A program made the translations under genes and the position numbers. Below the pieces are notes generated by a model. That model had not been told where the DNA came from and made no database searches. It saw only the letters and a list, made by a program, of their open reading frames with translations. Shown in pieces: positions 60,501 through 64,000 of a stretch of 64,000 nt of DNA. Source of the DNA: Crotophaga sulcirostris (lineage: Eukaryota > Chordata > Aves > Cuculiformes > Crotophagidae). The DNA is taken from assembly GCA_013397455.1 (NCBI GenBank), contig VYZB01000338.1:676102-740101 (forward strand). The letters are read 5' to 3'. Every line of letters begins with the position of its first letter. The first letter of the stretch is position 1.

Positions 60501-63140
60501 CATGCTTTTGGCCAAAGGAAGAACAGTTTACAAATTCTGAGCTCACACAACCTGCCTGTGGATATCTGAGAGCAGCAATCAGCCTCTTGTGACCTCTCAG
60601 CTCCCTTTCCCTGCCTGGCTTTGCCACAAGGTCTCTGCCACTTCCCATCACATAACACCTGGTTTATGCCAAACCTTAGTGTGTGCTGCAGTTTATTTAA
60701 CAGCCAGTTAAGTCAAACCAAGGAGTTTGACAGGTAGTGAGTTTTTTGCATTATTATCAAAGAACATAGTGGTTTAATTTTTTTCCAGTCTTTGGAAATT
60801 TGGGGGACTGCAGAGAGTAGAAACTAAATTTGCTAGACCAAATGATCCTTGTTTTCCCTAACAGAATAAGCATCATGTAAAATATATCAATGACAGTCTT
60901 CCAGTTCCCTACTGCATGGGTTCAGGGGCACATCACAGCATCAGCTAACAGCCTCACAGCAGGATTTGGCCATTTTAGCTTCTTCCTGGAGGTGTGAACA
61001 CCCTTTAAGACATTGCCCCACACACAAAGGTACCCTGTACTTCACCGCATCTCATGATGCTTCCTTGTCTGCTAGGCAGGACTAAAAAAACATAACCACA
61101 TGATTTCTGAAACATTGTTTTAGGGAGAGTGACAATGTCTCAGCAGTCATCATACTGTGATAATACAGCTATTCTGCTGATTTTGGTAGAATTTTGGTAC
61201 TTGTAGTTCTCATGATTAAAGAGTTAAGAAATGAAGTAACAATAATTAATACAATTTACCAGCCACTGGGTACTGCTATGGTGATGGTCTCAACCATAAT
61301 AGCAGAAAGCTTTGTAGAAATAACACTTTTGATTAGATGAATTATATTTGATCTTAGATTTATTTCATTTTGATGTATTGGAAACTGGCTGCCACATCCC
61401 AGCATGGATCATGCCCGTGGGAAGTGAGCTTCTGCTCCACACTGGGAGATCAGCAGCAGGAAATTACGGAGAAGACAGGAGTGCACACGTTCATTGTAAG
61501 ACAAGTATAACCCCCCCTACATAATGTCACCATGAAAGAGGAAAATGCAATACCAGGATGTCTGGGCTCCTCCCAGCAGCGGTAGGGAGAAACTGGTGCC
61601 GGAGATCTCTGGAGAGACCAATGTCTGGAAAGGTGCATGCAATCCTGGTTGCCTGCTTCAAGAGAGATACATCCATTGCTCTCTGCACATAAGTCTGAGA
61701 TAAATACCAGGGATTAAGAAGAGCTGTTCTTGGCTGTTTGAGCTAAAGGTCTTTGCTGGCAAAAGAACAAATGGGAATAAACTGGTCATTATGAATTTAA
61801 TCTGAACATGAGGAAATACAGTCTGAAGGTCGGGAGGGAGGTATAGGAACAGCCTTCCCTATGAACAGTGGAGAGGAATTAAATTTCTTTAAAATGGAGA
61901 TGATTCTCTGGAGGATAAAGGCACAATGCTGTCTGTAGGGTGAGGTCCAACAAACTGCAGCTTGGTGGTTCCTTGTTTGCACGGGTTGCCCAGTGTTCAG
62001 GCTCAATCTGTCTTGTGTACAAGGCGCTGCCAGGGCAGAGGAGCTGAGGAAAACTGTGATTATCAGTCCTTCCTCTGAAATTTTCTCATCTTTCCAGAAT
62101 GGTCTGTTTGTTTTGCTAAGTCTTTCATCTCCCAGGACACACTAAAGTCCCATTTTTTCCACACTGGGAGTTTCTGCGTGCTGAGAAGAGGCACTGCTGC
62201 AGTGTGCACGTGCAGATGGAGAGGGTTTGTTAAAGACTCTGTGCCTCGAAAACAGAAAATGTTCTCTCAGAAGCTACCCCCAACCAAATCTTTGTACCAC
62301 AATGATCTTTCCCAAGGCAGAGAGCATCTCTTCCACATACAGCTCCTGCAGCTGGTCCTCCTGGTTCCTCCCTGTGCTGTACACAGCCCCAGGGAATCCC
62401 AGCTCTGCTTCCAGGTAGGGACAAAAGGATGTGCAGGGGGCTCAGTAATAGCAGGGGTAGTGGAAGAGACAAGCATCACCCACACAGGAACTCAGTAAAT
62501 CCTGCTTATTGTGTACCCAGAGCAGAGAAGAGGCAGGAGCCTGCTGAGACGTGAGTTGAGGGAAAGAAGGGCGTGTTTGTTGCACATTAGCACAGGACAG
62601 TGACAGCTGCTCTCATACTGAGGAGCTTTTAACCCTCCTTTCCTGGTGAGACCCAGCAAGTCTCCTCACACACGCACTTGGCAAGGGGGAGCACAGAGAC
62701 CCCACAGCCAGAACTCAGGCTGCTCCCCCAGGGCTCTGCCAATGTTCCCTTCTACATGAGCAAAGAGTTTAAACAACTATCGCTTGACTTGACTATTTGT
62801 AGCATTCACATTGTGTGACTGATAGTTTAAATCATCTGCCATTGTTTCTGTTCCCTAACTGGATGGCTTTTAAACAAGAGACCCAAAAATACTCTCTGGT
62901 AAGAAATATCAGATGAATATTCACATGGGATTGAATTTGCATGCTTCTGCCTTGCAAACACTTGCCCCAGCGTGGAGCTGCTGTGCACGTGCTCACCAGG
63001 AACCCCAGCGCTCCCAGAAATCACAACAAGCTGGACAGCAAGCCATGCAGAGCACACATCTTGGCAAGGCTCCTGTTCTGTACTGTGTAACTGGCTCCAG
63101 GGGATCCTGAGCAACTGCTCTGAGCACTGGGAGACAGCAT
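57521..63140. other. unique stretch of 5.6 kb; no gene recognised
   Basis: No CR1 copy was recognised with certainty. GC-rich parts (59540-60420) produce overlapping open frames on both strands with no domains. The 61140-61380 part is AT-rich, with SOX/POU-like words (aacaataattaatac near 61239). At 61790-61860 a faint CR1-like string (gaacatgaggaaatacagtc) was seen but is too short to call. Confidence 0.4.
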
Positions 63141-63249
63141 GAGGCACTCAGTGCCATGGTTTAGATGATGGGTTGGTGTTAGTGTTGGGTTATAGGTTGG
63201 ACTCGATGATCTCAGAGGTCCTTTCCAACCTTGTGATACTGTGATACTG
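63141..63249 (+). mobile_element. CR1 3' fragment, young GTGATACT-tail type
   Basis: The segment starts at 'gaggcactcagtgccatggt' and ends 'ccttgtgatactgtgatact'. It is the last 109 bases of the young CR1 subfamily and forms an inverted pair with 63664-63737. Confidence 0.94.
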
Positions 63250-63663
63250 GGGGACGGGGGAGGTATTCACCAAAATTTGACCCGTTTTATTTGGGAGCTT
63301 TGTGATGTCTTCTGCACATCTTCCACTGGAAGAAGTATTGCTCCATGTCCTTGCTGTGAGCTCTGTGCGTGCCAGCTGCTGCCATGACCGCTCACATCAC
63401 TGTGCTGGTTACAGGCTGTCCAGGTCCTCTAACACTGCCTCTCCATCTCCTTCCCCTGGGCTGCCAAGCAGAGGTGGAAATCATGGATGTAGTAAAGCAT
63501 TCGTGATTATGGCTTCTGTCTGGGCACATAAAATCTGTGGCCAGCAGTCCTGCACAATGTCTGATGCATGCCACAGCCTCTTCTCTCACAGCGTGTGCGT
63601 ATTCAGCCCTCCTGCAAGCCACCTCTTGGCTGGGCACAGGAGACTGGAGGAATGCAGTGCCTC
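63250..63663. other. unique spacer between inverted CR1 ends
   Basis: Overlapping frames on both strands (63302-63733 + and 63392-63637 -) are without domains. The spacer forms the loop between two inverted CR1 copies. Confidence 0.4.
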
Positions 63664-63737
63664 CACAGTATCACAGTATCACAGTATCACAAGGTTGGAA
63701 AGGACCTCTGAGATCATCGAGTCCAACCTATAACCCA
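63664..63737 (-). mobile_element. CR1 3'-end fragment with three tail repeats
   Basis: It starts with three copies of the 8-bp terminal unit in reverse ('cacagtatcacagtatcaca', then gtatcac), followed by 'aaggttggaaaggacctctg' and 'agatcatcgagtccaaccta'. This is the clearest example here of the GTGATACT tail. Confidence 0.93.
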
Positions 63738-64000
63738 CGCACACCTGCAACTGAGAAGGGGCTGGGTACCCTTACCTCTTCTGACTCTGCTCATTGCCTT
63801 GAAGGAGCAAAAAGAGTGTGGAAGAAAGGTGCAGCCGTGGGGCAATGACTCGCACCTCCAAGTGTGTGCCAGGCACCCTGCTCTTCTCACCACCTACAAT
63901 GTCCATTCGAAAACATCTCAGTTTGTCTCTCCAGAGGCCTTCTGCAGGCAGGAGCTGGTACCTGCTGCAGCTCTTGGAGTCCTTGCAGGGGAAACAGAGA
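63738..64000. other. unique end of window, nothing recognised
   Basis: No exon or repeat was recognised in the last 260 bases. Confidence 0.4.

Noticed and set aside
61790..61870. Possible further CR1 fragment
   Set aside because: Only one short string (gaacatgaggaaatac) resembles CR1, and the following bases do not continue the consensus.
1..64000. Endogenous retrovirus or other viral insertion
   Set aside because: No gag, protease, reverse-transcriptase (retroviral type), integrase or env motif was seen, and no paired LTRs. The only reverse-transcriptase traces are LINE-type.
1..64000. tRNA, rRNA or microRNA genes
   Set aside because: No cloverleaf with A and B boxes, no rRNA block and no hairpin that I could support by eye was found. 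A covariance-model search would be needed to be certain.

Overview
The window looks like bird nuclear DNA and is almost entirely non-coding. The best diagnostic is the repeat content. There are at least 25 short, 5'-truncated CR1 LINE copies in both orientations. They show the CR1 ORF2 C-terminal reading frame, the short 3' UTR and an 8-bp 3'-terminal repeat that are typical of avian genomes. Many closely similar copies end in a GTGATACT-type tail instead of the usual ATTCTATG tail. I would therefore guess a lineage with a recent CR1 burst, such as woodpeckers and relatives or another near-passerine group. That lineage guess is inference only.

Layout. 1-6.7 kb: mixed-age CR1 copies (1316-1815 +, 2524-3057 -, 3795-4148 +) and two remnants of much older CR1/L3-like LINEs (4935-5775 -, 6440-6640 +). 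6.7-25 kb: mostly unique sequence with small CR1 pieces, the one convincing exon-like segment (17074-17303 +), an AT-rich stretch at 20.9-22.1 kb and a CpG-dense TG/CG patch at 24.6 kb. 25-43 kb: the densest CR1 region. It includes a young copy (32960-33413 +) lying between two pieces of what may be one ancient LINE (32480-32870 and 33740-34020, both -). 43-52 kb: mostly unique sequence, with a nine-copy 22-bp minisatellite at 49824-50026. 52-64 kb: short CR1 fragments, an isolated 289-codon open frame of doubtful meaning (53627-54496), a second CpG-dense patch at 57.4 kb and an inverted pair of young CR1 tails at 63.1-63.7 kb.

By my own rough tally recognisable CR1/LINE material covers about 7.5 kb (near 12%). 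I see no complete gene, no rRNA or tRNA gene, no CRISPR array, no provirus with recognisable gag/pol/env, and no gene cluster that could be called a system. The window is best read as intergenic or long-intron sequence containing one or two candidate exons. Most open frames over 60 codons are chance frames or CR1 remnants. Conservation, transcript and repeat-library searches were not available, so all exon and regulatory calls are provisional.
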